Below the pieces are notes generated by a model. The model made no database searches. It saw only the letters and a program-made list of their open reading frames with translations, and was not told the origin of the DNA. 64,000 nucleotides of DNA, taken from contig JAUPFV010000001.1 in assembly GCA_036936605.1 (NCBI GenBank), forward strand, positions 249,424,925 to 249,488,924, in the 5' to 3' direction. A program made the position numbers and the translations under genes. Below are positions 20,870 to 30,799 of this stretch, one piece after another. Numbering within the stretch: position 1 is the first letter of the stretch; each line of letters starts with the position of its first letter. Origin of the DNA: Limnanthes douglasii subsp. nivea. Taxonomy: Eukaryota > Streptophyta > Magnoliopsida > Brassicales > Limnanthaceae.

Positions 20870-21632
20870 AATTAAACCATCTCGGTGGAAGAGGGCGAGA
20901 CACTCGATTCTCCCGTTACTAAAAACAGAGAGTGGAGCGTTTGATGGGAGAAGTTTTCAGGGTTAAACAAGAAGACTGTATTATGATAAGAAGAGAGTTT
21001 GTTTGTATTATGTCCGAAAAAGATACAATTCTTTGGGTCTAATACCTCTTTTATACATTTTTTTCTCTTAATTAATGTTCATTCCCTTCATTCAAAAGAC
21101 AAACTAAGATTTATGAAGAAAGCCCTAAATTTGTGAACATAAATTCGGTCTCCTATCATTAATGCTTGCTAAATTATTAAATCCTTAGAGTTTAAATTAG
21201 CCTCATTGACTTCCTCTTCTATTACTACTGCCTCTTCTCAGTTTGGTCTGCTCTGCTCGTCTCCTGTTTGACTCTAAACCGAGCTACATCTTTCTATGCT
21301 CTTTTCCTTCGTGATGGGGCACTGCAATGGAGCTCTGCTCGGAAAAGGAGCTCCATATCTTTTAACCAGTCCTTAGAGGTGGAGCTCTGCTCTGTTTGAA
21401 GATTTTAGGAAGACCTTGCTATCTTGATCCTCAAAGTGGGCTTGTGATGATGGAGCTCTCCTCTGTCGGGAGCCTTGCTATTTTGATCGTCGCGGTCGAC
21501 CATTGATCATAGGGCCCTGTTCTGGCCGATATCTTTGTGTTTCTTACCGTGGATGTTACTTTAATCCAATGGTTTAAATCTAATGTGACTCAGATATGCT
21601 ACTCTTGTATTGAAAAAACCCACTTTTCTTTA
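20870..21632. other. Unassigned DNA with a GGAGCTCTGCTC motif
   Basis: No gene. The motif TGGAGCTCTGCTC (or close variants) recurs four times between about 21325 and 21470, an irregular repeat of uncertain origin. Confidence 0.45.
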
Positions 21633-21643
21633 CATTTTTCTCT

Positions 21644-21989
21644 GCTAAATATTACCGTTGGTCCCCCATGTATAGACCGTGTATCAAAGTAGTCCTTGAT
21701 CTTCACTTTTGTCTCCCGTCCATCCTTCAAGTTTTAGAATTTTGCACGATTAGTCCCTCCGCAAATGTGAACCATTTAAAAACTGACACATGGCACCCAA
21801 ATCCCAAGTTTTGTATCACTTTTGGTCCCCAAATCCCAAGTTTTGTGTCACTTTTGGTCCCCAAGAATGTGTGGGGGGCTAATCGTGCAAATTTCTAAAA
21901 CATGAAGGATGAGTAGGAGACAAAAGTGAAGATCAAGGACTACTATGATACACGATCTATACATGGGGGACCAACGGTAATTTTTAGCC
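21644..21989. mobile_element. Mutator-like MITE with long terminal inverted repeats (copy 1)
   Basis: About 346 bp. The arms read GGCTAAAAATTACCGTTGG, TCCCCCATGTATAGA, then CAAAGTAGTCCTTGATCTTC, and recur inverted at 21915-21989 with few differences. Flanks CATTTTTCTCT (21633-21643) and CATTTTCTCTC (21990-22000) are a near-identical duplication of about 9-10 bp, as expected for the Mutator superfamily. The core contains an internal tandem repeat of AAATCCCAAGTTTTGT + CACTTTTGGTCCCC (two copies). No coding capacity. Confidence 0.82.
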
Positions 21990-22420
21990 CATTTTCTCTC
22001 TAAAACTCATTTTTTTCTTTTCTTGTCTCCGGCTAAAGCTCTAAAAAACCTTCAAATTCACCCAAACAAGTTTTTTCTGTATCGACTCTTCTTTTTTATT
22101 CTTTGTAGGAATTTATTGGTTTCTAGTTAAGTGTAATAAGTGATAAATCGTTATAATTTCGAGAAAAATATTCAAAATTATAGGAGAACTTCTTATTTCA
22201 TACTTATACTATTCAAACTCTAATATTAATTTCTTTAGGACACCCATATGAAGCCCAAATGTTGCCTTTATGGTATTGGTTGAGAAACAAAATATAAATT
22301 ATTTTCCCAAAATCTAACTCGTTCAATTATTTTATTAATAAACTTTGTTTCTTTCATAAAAAAAATGGTTGCCAACAAGAAAAAATATCCAAACTCGGTC
22401 ATCTATCTGAAACTTACACG

Positions 22421-22562
22421 TACATGACGGAAGATGAACACCAACACTTTAGATACTTATATAGTTTTCCTGATAATATTGGTACTCGTGTTCCTGTTCA
22501 CATACATGACCGAAGATGAACACCAAAACTTTAGATACATATATGGTTTTCTTGATAATATT
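22421..22562. repeat. 82-bp direct duplication
   Basis: TACATGACGGAAGATGAACA and the following 40 bases at 22421-22480 recur at 22503-22562 with about six changes. No family recognised. The second unit opens a short frame (MTEDEHQNFRYIYGF) that is not conserved. Confidence 0.75.
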
Positions 22563-22840
22563 TCTAATCATGCTGCTGCAATAGGTGACTTACGTCACCA
22601 AATAAAAGGCTATGAAATGTGTTTCTACACTTTATTATTCCACTAGGATCTTCGATTACCTCTTCCTCCATATATCCATGTTTTTTTTCTTCAGATTTGT
22701 TCGCATATGCCCTTCCCAACTAACTGCTAATGGGTGTCGTACAGTACTCAACATAATGCCAAGTTTAATTATTATTTTTTAAATATACTTGTATACCTTC
22801 CATGCTTTCTTACAAAAACCAAAATTTTGAAACTCCATGG

Positions 22841-23220
22841 TGATGAGGGTAAAAAGTATTGCGAGGGTGGAATTGGAAGATATTTTGGTAATTTAGTATT
22901 TAAGGTTTTTGTAGAGAGTAGTAAGAGAAAAGAGATGCTTGTATTTAATATTTTAGGAAAAAGTCAAACCCATTTAATGTTGTTGGTTGGGGTTTTTATA
23001 CTTTTTTCTAGGACTCATGGGCTATGCGGGTCAGATCTTATATTTGGGTCAATTATATGAGCCCCCGAGCCCACAAACTAAAGTGTTACATATATAGTTG
23101 AGTCACTGATCCCCTTGAGTTACTGTTGTTTATTTGAATTTTAGTTACCCAGTCTAAACTACCTATCCAGATAAAATCATAATCGCTATGATATGCCTCC
23201 AACGATATCCGATCTAAGCA
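22841..23220 (-). repeat. 3' LTR of element 2
   Basis: 380 bp. On the minus strand it begins TGCTTAGATCGG, and on the plus strand it begins TGATGAGGGTAAAAAG. It pairs with 32685-33063. Just inside, the minus strand has the purine-rich GAAAGAGCTAAGAGGGC, a plausible polypurine tract. Confidence 0.9.
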
Positions 23221-23460
23221 TATAGCCCTCTTAGCTCTTTCAAAAAATATTTGGAAGAGCTAACCATGATAGAGAATGTCCAATCTTCCTTCGAAGTGAA
23301 ATTCAAGGGTCAATCGAATAGTTCAAATATGATGACTTTATAATCAGTCCTCCTTTACACGTGTCAACTGGTAATTGGACCCATTAGCCATTTTTTCTGG
23401 GTACTTATGCCTAAACATTAAAACGGTTACATTTACCTAGGTAAAACACTCAAATACTTC
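23221..23460. other. Non-coding spacer between 3' LTR and antisense gene (element 2)
   Basis: Holds the likely polypurine tract next to the LTR and no recognisable gene. Confidence 0.5.
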
Positions 23461-23463
23461 TTA

Positions 23464-23479
23464 CACTATATAAGTGTAA
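23464..23479 (+). promoter_or_regulatory. TATA box in a small palindrome, antisense gene of element 2
   Basis: TTACACTATATAAGTGTAA spans 23461-23479: arms TTACACT and AGTGTAA are perfect inverted repeats and the loop carries the TATA core. It lies about 120 bp upstream of the ATG at 23597, a normal promoter position. Prediction only. Confidence 0.5.
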
Positions 23480-23596
23480 TTTTTCACTCTTTCTATTTCT
23501 AGTGTGATAAAAAAAATTAAACTCTGATTCTAGATAGAGAAAAACACCATAATCGCTCAACTTTTCCCAGTTTTTCTATTTCTCTCGAAAGTTTGT

Positions 23597-24842
23597 ATGT
23601 TCACGACAAGAACTGCCTTATTCAAAGGAGGTTGGCCTAATATATCCGAGTTAGAGGAAGAGAAAAAGAAAGCTAGAATTACCGCCGGACTACCTGCTTT
23701 ACATGGTAGACTGGTTGTTCAACAAATTTCAGAACCAAATTGGAGTTCATCATCTCGCACACCTTCAACTTTTTCCAGAACAAACCCTCTTGCTCAAAAC
23801 CTTCTATAATCGCAGATTTACCTACACAGTCGATCGAGACTTTTTTTTATCAAGACCAAACCGTTAGCAGTCGTAAAACCTATTATTCTTTTATAGCTAT
23901 GGGGTTAGACGTACGGGAAAATACACCTCGAAGAATCACCAGGCTTTCCAAAGCAAAGAGCAAAATATCATCTATTAAAAAGATAAATAAACTTTACTGG
24001 AGATCCTATGATGGTAGAGCTTCATTCATTACCCACTTCGAACCCAGTCACATCCACTCCACCCATTGAGCCTCCTCATGTTGAAAAAATGATACTTGAT
24101 CTAAACTTTCTGTCCAACAGCCACATGCAATGGAGAAAAGATGGATGATAGTAGAGAGGACACTCTATTGGAGACATCTGGTCAAACCGGAGATACTAGT
24201 GCAATTCAGGAAAATAAAGAAAAAATTAGACCGCCAGACTCCAAACCGCTTCCGGAGTGCCTTTTTGGGCGAGTGGAGCCTAACGTTTCCAAGGTCAGCA
24301 TTAAATATATAATGGCTCTTCAAAAACTTTCTTATGTATATACTCAAACAACCAAATTGGACAGGATTAGGAAGAAATTGGGGTTTCCAGAGTTCATTAA
24401 GGTGAGAATTCCCATCCCTAATGAGACTTCGATGGACAGCAAGGCTAGGAAGCTATAGTGGTTTATACCGAAGTGCTTAACTGGGGCCTTCGGTTTCCTT
24501 TGGACCCAGAGATAGTAAAATGTTTCCACTTGGTGAGGTTATACCCAAGTCAATTAAGTCTCAATGCTTGGTATACACAGTTGGCTAGTATCATAGCATC
24601 AAAGCTGTCTAAGATTCCAATGCCCATGGAACAGTTTGTTGTTGTGGCCAGCTTATGCAGAAACCATCATATCCCGTTCAATTATTTCAACACGGGAACA
24701 ATTACAAGGTTGTTGACGATTTGCCAGAGGCTGACAAGCCTTGAAGGACCCAATTCCTCTATATTAGCGGCTTGCGAAAATGAAAACAAGATCACTTCCA
24801 AGGGAAATCCAAGCATACTGCCCAGATATTGGAAAAGTTCAG
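23597..24842 (+). pseudogene. Antisense gene, 5' exon (element 2)
   Basis: Opposite in direction to pol of element 2, equivalent to the minus-strand gene of element 1. The first frame starts at ATG 23597 (70 residues, ISELEEEKKKARITAGLP), then frames alternate. The conserved PF04195-like block is VVYTEVLNWGLRFPLDPEI, then LYPSQLSLNAWYTQLA (24458-24580), followed by a hydrophobic helical region to about 24720. Preceding it, RKKLGFPEFIKVRIPIPNE (24371-24425) corresponds to a segment also present in element 1. Frameshifts and stops break it, so it is a pseudogene. It probably encodes the same class of protein as element 1; function unknown. Confidence 0.75.
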
Positions 24843-25006
24843 GTAAACACTTTACAAATGTTGGCATTAAATTTCATACCGAATGTTGGCATTGAATTTC
24901 ACATCGAATATTGGTATTAAATTTCAAATCGGATGTTGGCATTAAGTCTCACATCGGATATTGGCATTAAATTTCTCATCGGGTTTATTTTTCAATTTTT
25001 TCAAAG
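24843..25006 (+). other. Predicted intron of the antisense gene (element 2)
   Basis: Donor AG|GTAAAC at 24843 and acceptor TTTTTTCAAAG at 25006, 164 bp. It lies at about the same place in the protein as the element 1 intron, just before the FTKLHQWAIENW block. The coding phase across the junction does not match exactly, which could reflect one of the many indels in this copy or a slightly misplaced boundary. Confidence 0.5.
24855..24985 (+). repeat. 31-bp tandem repeat inside the antisense-gene intron (element 2)
   Basis: Four to five copies of a unit near 31 bp: ATGTTGGCATTAAATTTCAC + ATCGGAT. Entirely inside the predicted intron. Unrelated in sequence to the repeat in the corresponding intron of element 1. 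Confidence 0.88.
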
Positions 25007-26468
25007 ATGTTCTTAGAACATTTGAAAGAAGAAAGAACCAATTTTACAAAGCTGCATCAGTGGGCCATAGAGAATTGGGGAACTGCTTTCCACAATTGTT
25101 TTACCTTAGCAAACATGGTGAGAGCCCACTTGTTGAGAACAGGCTCAACCGGGAGCTCTCGTGGGCATAGTTTACCAGTCCCCCTGGAGGTGCTGATATC
25201 TTTAAGAGAACTAAAGAAACGAATGGCAAGCTTTTTCTATTAATCAAGAACAAGGCTCCTAGCCATCTTGACAAGATAAAAAAGAAGAAAAAGACTGATG
25301 ATCCATCTCATGAGTTTCCCGATGTTGGTGGTTCGGGACCTCCAGATGAAATTAACGCTGCTTTGGTAAATACCGTTGCAGTTATGATGGGTAATGCTAA
25401 AGGTCCATTGAAATCCCTATTTTCTAAGAAGAAGAAAGGTAAAAAAGAGAGTAAAGATTGCAGTGATAAGAGAGCATGGAAAAATAATAAAACTTCCACT
25501 GGTTCAAAGATCATAGTCTAATCTGAAGCTCTTCCCTCTAGTAATCCTATCACAACTCCTACCCAAGAAGAGGTACTTGCCGATCCTCATTCACCAATGA
25601 TTCTTACTACTAACCAACCTTCTCCTGAAGGTGATGTTAACTTAGATGATATAGGGAATCTGTATTTTAGTAAATTTGATAAAAAATATTTTGACAAGGC
25701 TTTCCCCCAATCTACCACCATTTCCAATGATGCGATACACGATGGTGAGTCCTTCGAAGTGTCCAGTAAGCATGATAAACTAGGATATGCAGTTTTAGGC
25801 TATGTTAGGCCAATGGTCGACTTAGAGAGGCATGTTAGATCTCAAGTCAAAGACATCGTTTCCTTCCGAACTAAGAATCAAAGCCTGAAAAGTTCCCTTA
25901 AATCCGACCAAAATAAGGTTGAGATTTTGGGTCAAGAAAAGAAAAAGATCAGTGATGATTTGGAGTTAGCTAAGTCCAATAATGAGAATTTTCAAACTAG
26001 TTATACCGAATTACAGTCTACTAATTCCAAAGAATTAGTTCCTTAAAGGAACAATTGACCACAAATGCAAGTACCATCAACCAACTGTCTGAGGAGAAAA
26101 AAGGCTTACAAGATCTCTTTAAGGACAAAAAAGAGTATATTGCTCCTCTAAAAAAGAAAAAATCTCAAGATATAGCTGTTGTAGTGGACGTATATGCTGA
26201 GGGGGTATTAAAATCTATGAATCGAAGAAAAACATCCGTTAAATCGGATATGGTTTTATTGTTCCATGAAACGTTTCTCAAACAGTCTCTTGGGAAGCTG
26301 TGGACATTTATGCCTTGTGGTATACAAAGCATTTTTTGTAATATGGACCGGATATCTTCTATGATCCTATCAACATTTTATGCTATATTTACTCTTATTT
26401 TGTATTTTTCCATTTTTTCTTTTACACTTCCAATAACGTCGACCGTAGTTAAAAATACAAAACTATAA
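25007..26468 (+). pseudogene. Antisense gene, 3' exon (element 2)
   Basis: Starts with the conserved block FTKLHQWAIENWGTAF (about 25036-25083), homologous to FTNLRLWAKEQWDNRF of element 1. After a frame change near 25230 comes a Lys-rich region (KIKKKKKTDDPS and KSLFSKKKKGKKESK), then a frame ending at 26046 rich in Lys, Ser and Asn with a predicted coiled coil (LKSSLKSDQNKVEILGQEKK), then 26055-26468. At least two frameshifts and several stops. Compared with the intact exon of element 1, the order of conserved block, disordered basic region and coiled coil is the same. Confidence 0.72.
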
Positions 26469-26514
26469 CAAAATATTCAATCCGACCATGCCATTAAAAA
26501 ATATTTCCTTTAAA

Positions 26515-26830
26515 GGTGTTAAACCCTTAATCATGATTTAATTCATTCCATCCACTAAAACGCAATCCATTTGAGGGCAACACGTGTTTAATAGGTCTTT
26601 AATTCATCTGATCCACTCAAAGGAAATCCATTTGAGTGCATCAAGTGTTTAATAGGTCTTTAATTCATCCGATCCACTCAAATGAAATTTATTTGAGGGC
26701 AACAAGTGTTTAATAGATCTTTAATTCATCTGATCCACTCAAAGGCAATCCATTTAAGGGTAACAAGTGTTTAATCGATCTTTAATTCGTTCGATCTTTA
26801 AATCACCTGATCCACTTTAAGGTAATTTCT
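26515..26830 (-). repeat. 58-bp tandem array between antisense gene and pol (element 2)
   Basis: About five units near 58 bp: GTGTTTAATAGGTCTTTAAT, then TCATCTGATCCACTCAAAGG, then AAATCCATTTGAGGGCAACA. It occupies the same structural position as the array at 3033-3490 of element 1 but has no sequence in common with it. Confidence 0.9.
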
Positions 26831-26984
26831 TTAAAAAGGCAAATGATAGTATATTAATTGAGATATGGACACCTCATTAGAATTTCCCAGCGCCGTCATT
26901 GTAGGAAATAGTATGCCCCCAAATATTTATATTGAAGTAAAATAAAGTAAATATTTAGAAGGTAAATTTATTCTATGTATAACC

Positions 26985-28130
26985 TAAGTTGCTCAACATT
27001 CCAAGGACTCTTTAATAAAGCTACCTTCTTTGTCTAGAAGCTTGTATGTTCCTTGCTTGACTCTTTCACATATGACGTATGGTCCTTCCCAGTTCAGAGC
27101 CAGCTTTCCGAACTACTTCTCTTCAGTGTGCAGGAACACTTTTCTTAACACTTTATCTCCTACTTGAAAATCCTTCCTTTTTTAATTTAGACGCAAACCT
27201 GCTCCTCATCAAACCTTGATAATGTGTAGTTCTCAAATGTGATTTCACTTTTTTCTTTAAAAAAATCTAACTAAGCCCTCTTAACTATCTCATTCTCTCT
27301 ATCAGAATAATTTTAAACTATAAAGGAAGGAATAATAGCTTATATAGGTGTGATAACATTCATTTCATAAAATAGAGCAAATAGAAACTCATGTGTGGTT
27401 GTATGAGAGGTAGTTCAGTATGTCCATAGTACTTCTTGCAAGTCAATTGGCCATTTCTCAGTTGGACCTTCTAGATTCTTCTTTAAGCCCGACAAAATTG
27501 TCCGCTTCGCCACTTCGATTTGTCCATTGGCTTTATATTTTATTCCAGATAAAGGTACAACCTCTACCCATTTGGAGAAGTAGTCTATTGCCAAAGTTAT
27601 GGTACGAAAACCCCCAGAATCCATTAGAAGTCCAACTAAATTAAGTCCCTATCTATCAAAGGGTATAGGTTCAGATATTGATTCCAAGAGGACTGCTGGC
27701 ACATGGATTGCATTTCCATATCTTTGACAAAGATCATATATTTTCACCAAATGTTTAGTATCTTCCATAATAGAAGGCCAATAATATCCTACCAATAAGA
27801 CTCTTCTAGTTAAAACTTTATAACCACAACGTGTTGACCCTTCTTTAGCATGGAAATCTAATAGAATATTTTGAGGCAACGCAGTAGAGGCCTGGTGAAA
27901 GATTTTTTATAAAGAACCCCTCTTAAGATTAGGAAACCATGAGCTTTGTACTTTATTTTCTTTGCCAAAGCCTTGTCGGAAGGTAAAACTCCATTGGTGA
28001 TATATTCTTGGATTTCATTTCTCCAGTCCATAGAAAATTCATCAGATAAGTGTAGATTTTCTCCCACTTTACCCTTCTCTCCTGTGGTTGCATCTATAGA
28101 AGTACATTCTCGCATAAGGATCCAATGATA
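26985..28130 (-). pseudogene. pol: integrase remnants (element 2)
   Basis: Minus-strand pieces: linker (28115-27858, LPSDKALAKKIKYKAHGF); zinc finger region (27879-27649, DFHAKEGSTRCGYK and KIYDLCQRYG), where the second His is Arg and the first Cys of the last pair is Tyr; and core (27645-27415). In the core the first catalytic aspartate position reads Asn (GLNLVG). The reading jumps from VEVVPLSGIKYK straight to ANGQIEVAKRT, removing the segment with the second aspartate. The C-terminal domain (about 27200-26985) keeps NWEGPY and GTYKLLDKEG. The enzyme is dead on several counts. Confidence 0.88.
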
Positions 28131-28710
28131 TGCTTCAGAATAATCTGCAGTAGCTAATTAATCTGCCAATGTTTTTTCCAATCTAGGAACATTCTCATTT
28201 GTAACGCATTAAAACCTGATAACGACTTTCATTAGCACTTGTAGATATTTTATCAAGTTATCTTTCTTGGATTCAGATTTCCCTTGGGCTTGATGAATGA
28301 GTAGCTGTGGATCAATTATCAATCAGACTCTTTTTGCCCTACATACTTCTGCTAACCTTAAACCATCTATTGCCACTTCATATTCCGACTCATTGTTGGA
28401 TACCCTGAAGCCAAAACATATAGCCTAATATATGGTATCACCGTAGGGGGAGGTTAGGAAAATTCTAGCTCCACAACCTATTGTACTAGACCCACCATCA
28501 GTTCGGATCATCCATTGCTTCTTAAACGTATTGATTCGAGCTTCTTCACGAGGCCTCTTAGAATGAAATTATACTAAAAGAATAGCCACAACTTGAGCTT
28601 TGATCATTGTGCGAGGTACAAATCCAATATCATAATCTTCAAGCTCAACTGACCATTTGGTCATTCTACTCGATATGTCAGCCGTTTGTAACACATTTTT
28701 CAATGGAAAA
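28130..28710 (-). pseudogene. pol: RNase H (element 2)
   Basis: Minus-strand motifs: RMTKWSVELEDYDIGF (28685-28640), MIRTDGGSSTIGCGAR (about 28512-28465), NNESEYEVAIDGLRLAE (about 28398-28348) and LIIDPQLLIHQAQGKSE (about 28330-28275). Three acidic positions are recognisable. In-frame stops occur, for example in the segment before AICFGF. Closest recognisable relative is the RNase H of element 1. Confidence 0.85.
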
Positions 28711-29760
28711 GAAGTTCGAATTGTGACAGAGTGCGCTTGAAAGTAATGTATAATTGTTCTAGATGCTATTACCAATTCTAAAGCTAGTTTTTCCAATTTC
28801 AATTTTTTTCTCAGCTTCCAGCAAACTCTTGCTTATATAGTATACCGGTCCTGGGGTAATTATCCACTTCTCGAACTAAAACAACACTTACCGCGTATTC
28901 TGATACTATTAGATACATATAAATCCTTTCTCCTTCAACAGGTTTGAACAGTGTCTTGGGTGAAGATAAATGCTTTTTATTTCAACGAACGCTTGATCAT
29001 AGTTAGGGGACCAATTGAAGTCTTTAACATTCCTTAAAACGGTTCACTGCATCAAGTCTTACAGTTAATATCTGAACTTTTTTAGTATTTCAAGGTGATT
29101 GTATAGATAATAAAGCATTTAACTACTTCGGATCATGCTGAATCCCTTTCTCGCTTATAATATATCCCAGAAATTTACCAGATCAAACTTCGAAGGTATA
29201 TTTCTCTGTATTTAATTTCAACTTCATGGCTTCCAAGTTAGAATTTTTTTCTTCGAGATCAGATATGTGATCTTCCTCCTTGGGGATTTTTACTATCATA
29301 TTATCAATGTAAATTTCTATATTTATGACGATTTGATTAGCAAACGCTTTATTCACCAATCATTGATAAGTAGCTCCAACATTTTTCAATCCAAATGGAA
29401 TTACCGTATAACAATGGAGCCCCCTACCGGTAATAAACACATTATGGTCTTGATTATTCAGATTCATCTGTATTTGATTATATCCAAAAAACATCCATAA
29501 AGGACAACAATTTGTTCCCTGACGTAGAATTCACTAACTGATCTATCTGGGTACTGGAAATGGATCTTTTAGATAAGCTTTATTGAGATTTGTAAAGTCA
29601 ATGAACATTCGCCATTTTTCATTCTTTTTCTTGACTAAAACTGGGTTATCTGTCCATAAAGGGTATTGAGACTTTTTGATATGGCCCATTTTAGTTAACC
29701 GATCTACGTCTTAAATAATTGCTTCAGATTTTTCTCTAGAAAAAGGCTCTTATTTTCTGC
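28711..29760 (-). pseudogene. pol: reverse transcriptase (element 2)
   Basis: Minus-strand pieces: WRMFIDFTNLNKAYLKDP (about 29620-29560), FGLKNVGATYQ-like (about 29400-29355), and the catalytic box EIYIDNMIVKIPKEEDH (about 29325-29275). In the box the second aspartate of the Tyr-Ile-Asp-Asp motif is asparagine, which would abolish catalysis. Stops interrupt the frame repeatedly. A near-identical copy of most of this segment lies at 60265-61150 and has the same Asp-to-Asn change. Confidence 0.85.
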
Positions 29761-30049
29761 ACTACTGGCCCGATATCAGATTTCACAAAGAGTTTTTGAT
29801 TAATTATAATGACTGGTACTCTATATATATATAATGGGACAAAAATGATAGTAATTTTTCTTTTAACTATGAAGACAGATTAGACCCAATCCGAACACTT
29901 TTACCTTGTGCTAACAGATGAATTACAACTTTGTCAACTTGGATTATTGCTCTAGGAACCTTCCTTGGATCATTTATCTCATTTAGTTTGATAGAAAACT
30001 CTACTAACTACTATTCCTTGTTAACGGTCGTGCCAACTTTGGATCTAGA

Positions 30050-30420
30050 GTAGTGACAAAATATTCACGACCTACATTTTGACTACTTCAGACAACGGCG
30101 ACCTGTCATGCCACAATATATTTCAAACATTGGTGGACAGTAGAAGCTACTGCATGCATCCTAGATAACCAGGATCTACCGAATATGGCGTTGTAAGATG
30201 TTGGACAATCAATTATCATAAAATAAAACCTTATCATCTTTTTAAATGGTCTCTACCCAACAAGAAATCCTCTTCGGATTCTCTAATTACTTCAGCTGAG
30301 CTCCCAGTAAATCCTACTATGGTCATATTTGAATGTTGGATGACTAAGGGATTCTTCATTTTCTTATAAGCTGATAGAAACAATATATTTTCTGAACTAC
30401 CCATATCATCCGACATATAT
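30050..30420 (-). pseudogene. pol: protease region (element 2)
   Basis: The minus strand has IIDCPTSYNAIFGRSWLSRM (about 30225-30165) and HAVASTVHQCLKY after it. This is the conserved segment following the aspartic protease in plant gypsy polyproteins (P-x-S-Y-N-x-I-x-G-R-x-x-L). Upstream, NMTIVGFTGSS lies in the 30416-30234 frame. A catalytic Asp-Thr/Ser-Gly triad was not clearly found. Confidence 0.7.
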
Positions 30421-30787
30421 CATTGCCTCCAATAGATGCTTCTATTACCACACCATTTTCATGTGAGCCTGCACTATCCCTTAGATCATCTTCATTAAAG
30501 ACAATGAATTGAGCGGGGTTTTGATAAAGATGCGTATACGTTTTCCCCTCAAATTGAGTTGTTAGACTATTAACATGTATGTTCCTTGACCAACTTGAGG
30601 GTGCACTCATAGTGTCTCCCCTAAAAATAGTGAAATATTTGAAGAAGTTACGTATATTTGAAACTGTTGAATTCTTTTCCACAATCATCCCAACTTGATT
30701 CTGATCCGGATCGGGATCTAGATATTCCGAATCTATATCAAACCTTTCTATAATCACCATATCATCATCTTGTCTTGATGCACCCAC
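30356..30787 (-). pseudogene. gag-protease spacer ORF (element 2)
   Basis: 143 open codons between gag and protease, acidic at the start (DIDSEYLDPDPDQNQVG). No catalytic motif. In plant gypsy elements the region between the gag zinc knuckle and protease is poorly conserved. Its copy at 61803-62234 differs at only three residues, so the two copies separated recently. Confidence 0.6.
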
Positions 30788-30799
30788 ACTTTGCCCCTA

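Noticed and set aside
28569..28802. 77-residue minus frame as a separate gene
   Set aside because: It is the RT-RNase H junction of element 2 pol (RMTKWSVEL motif), not an independent gene.
29267..29500. Plus-strand frame repeated at 60802-61056
   Set aside because: Antisense shadow of the RT region; it recurs only because the whole segment is duplicated.
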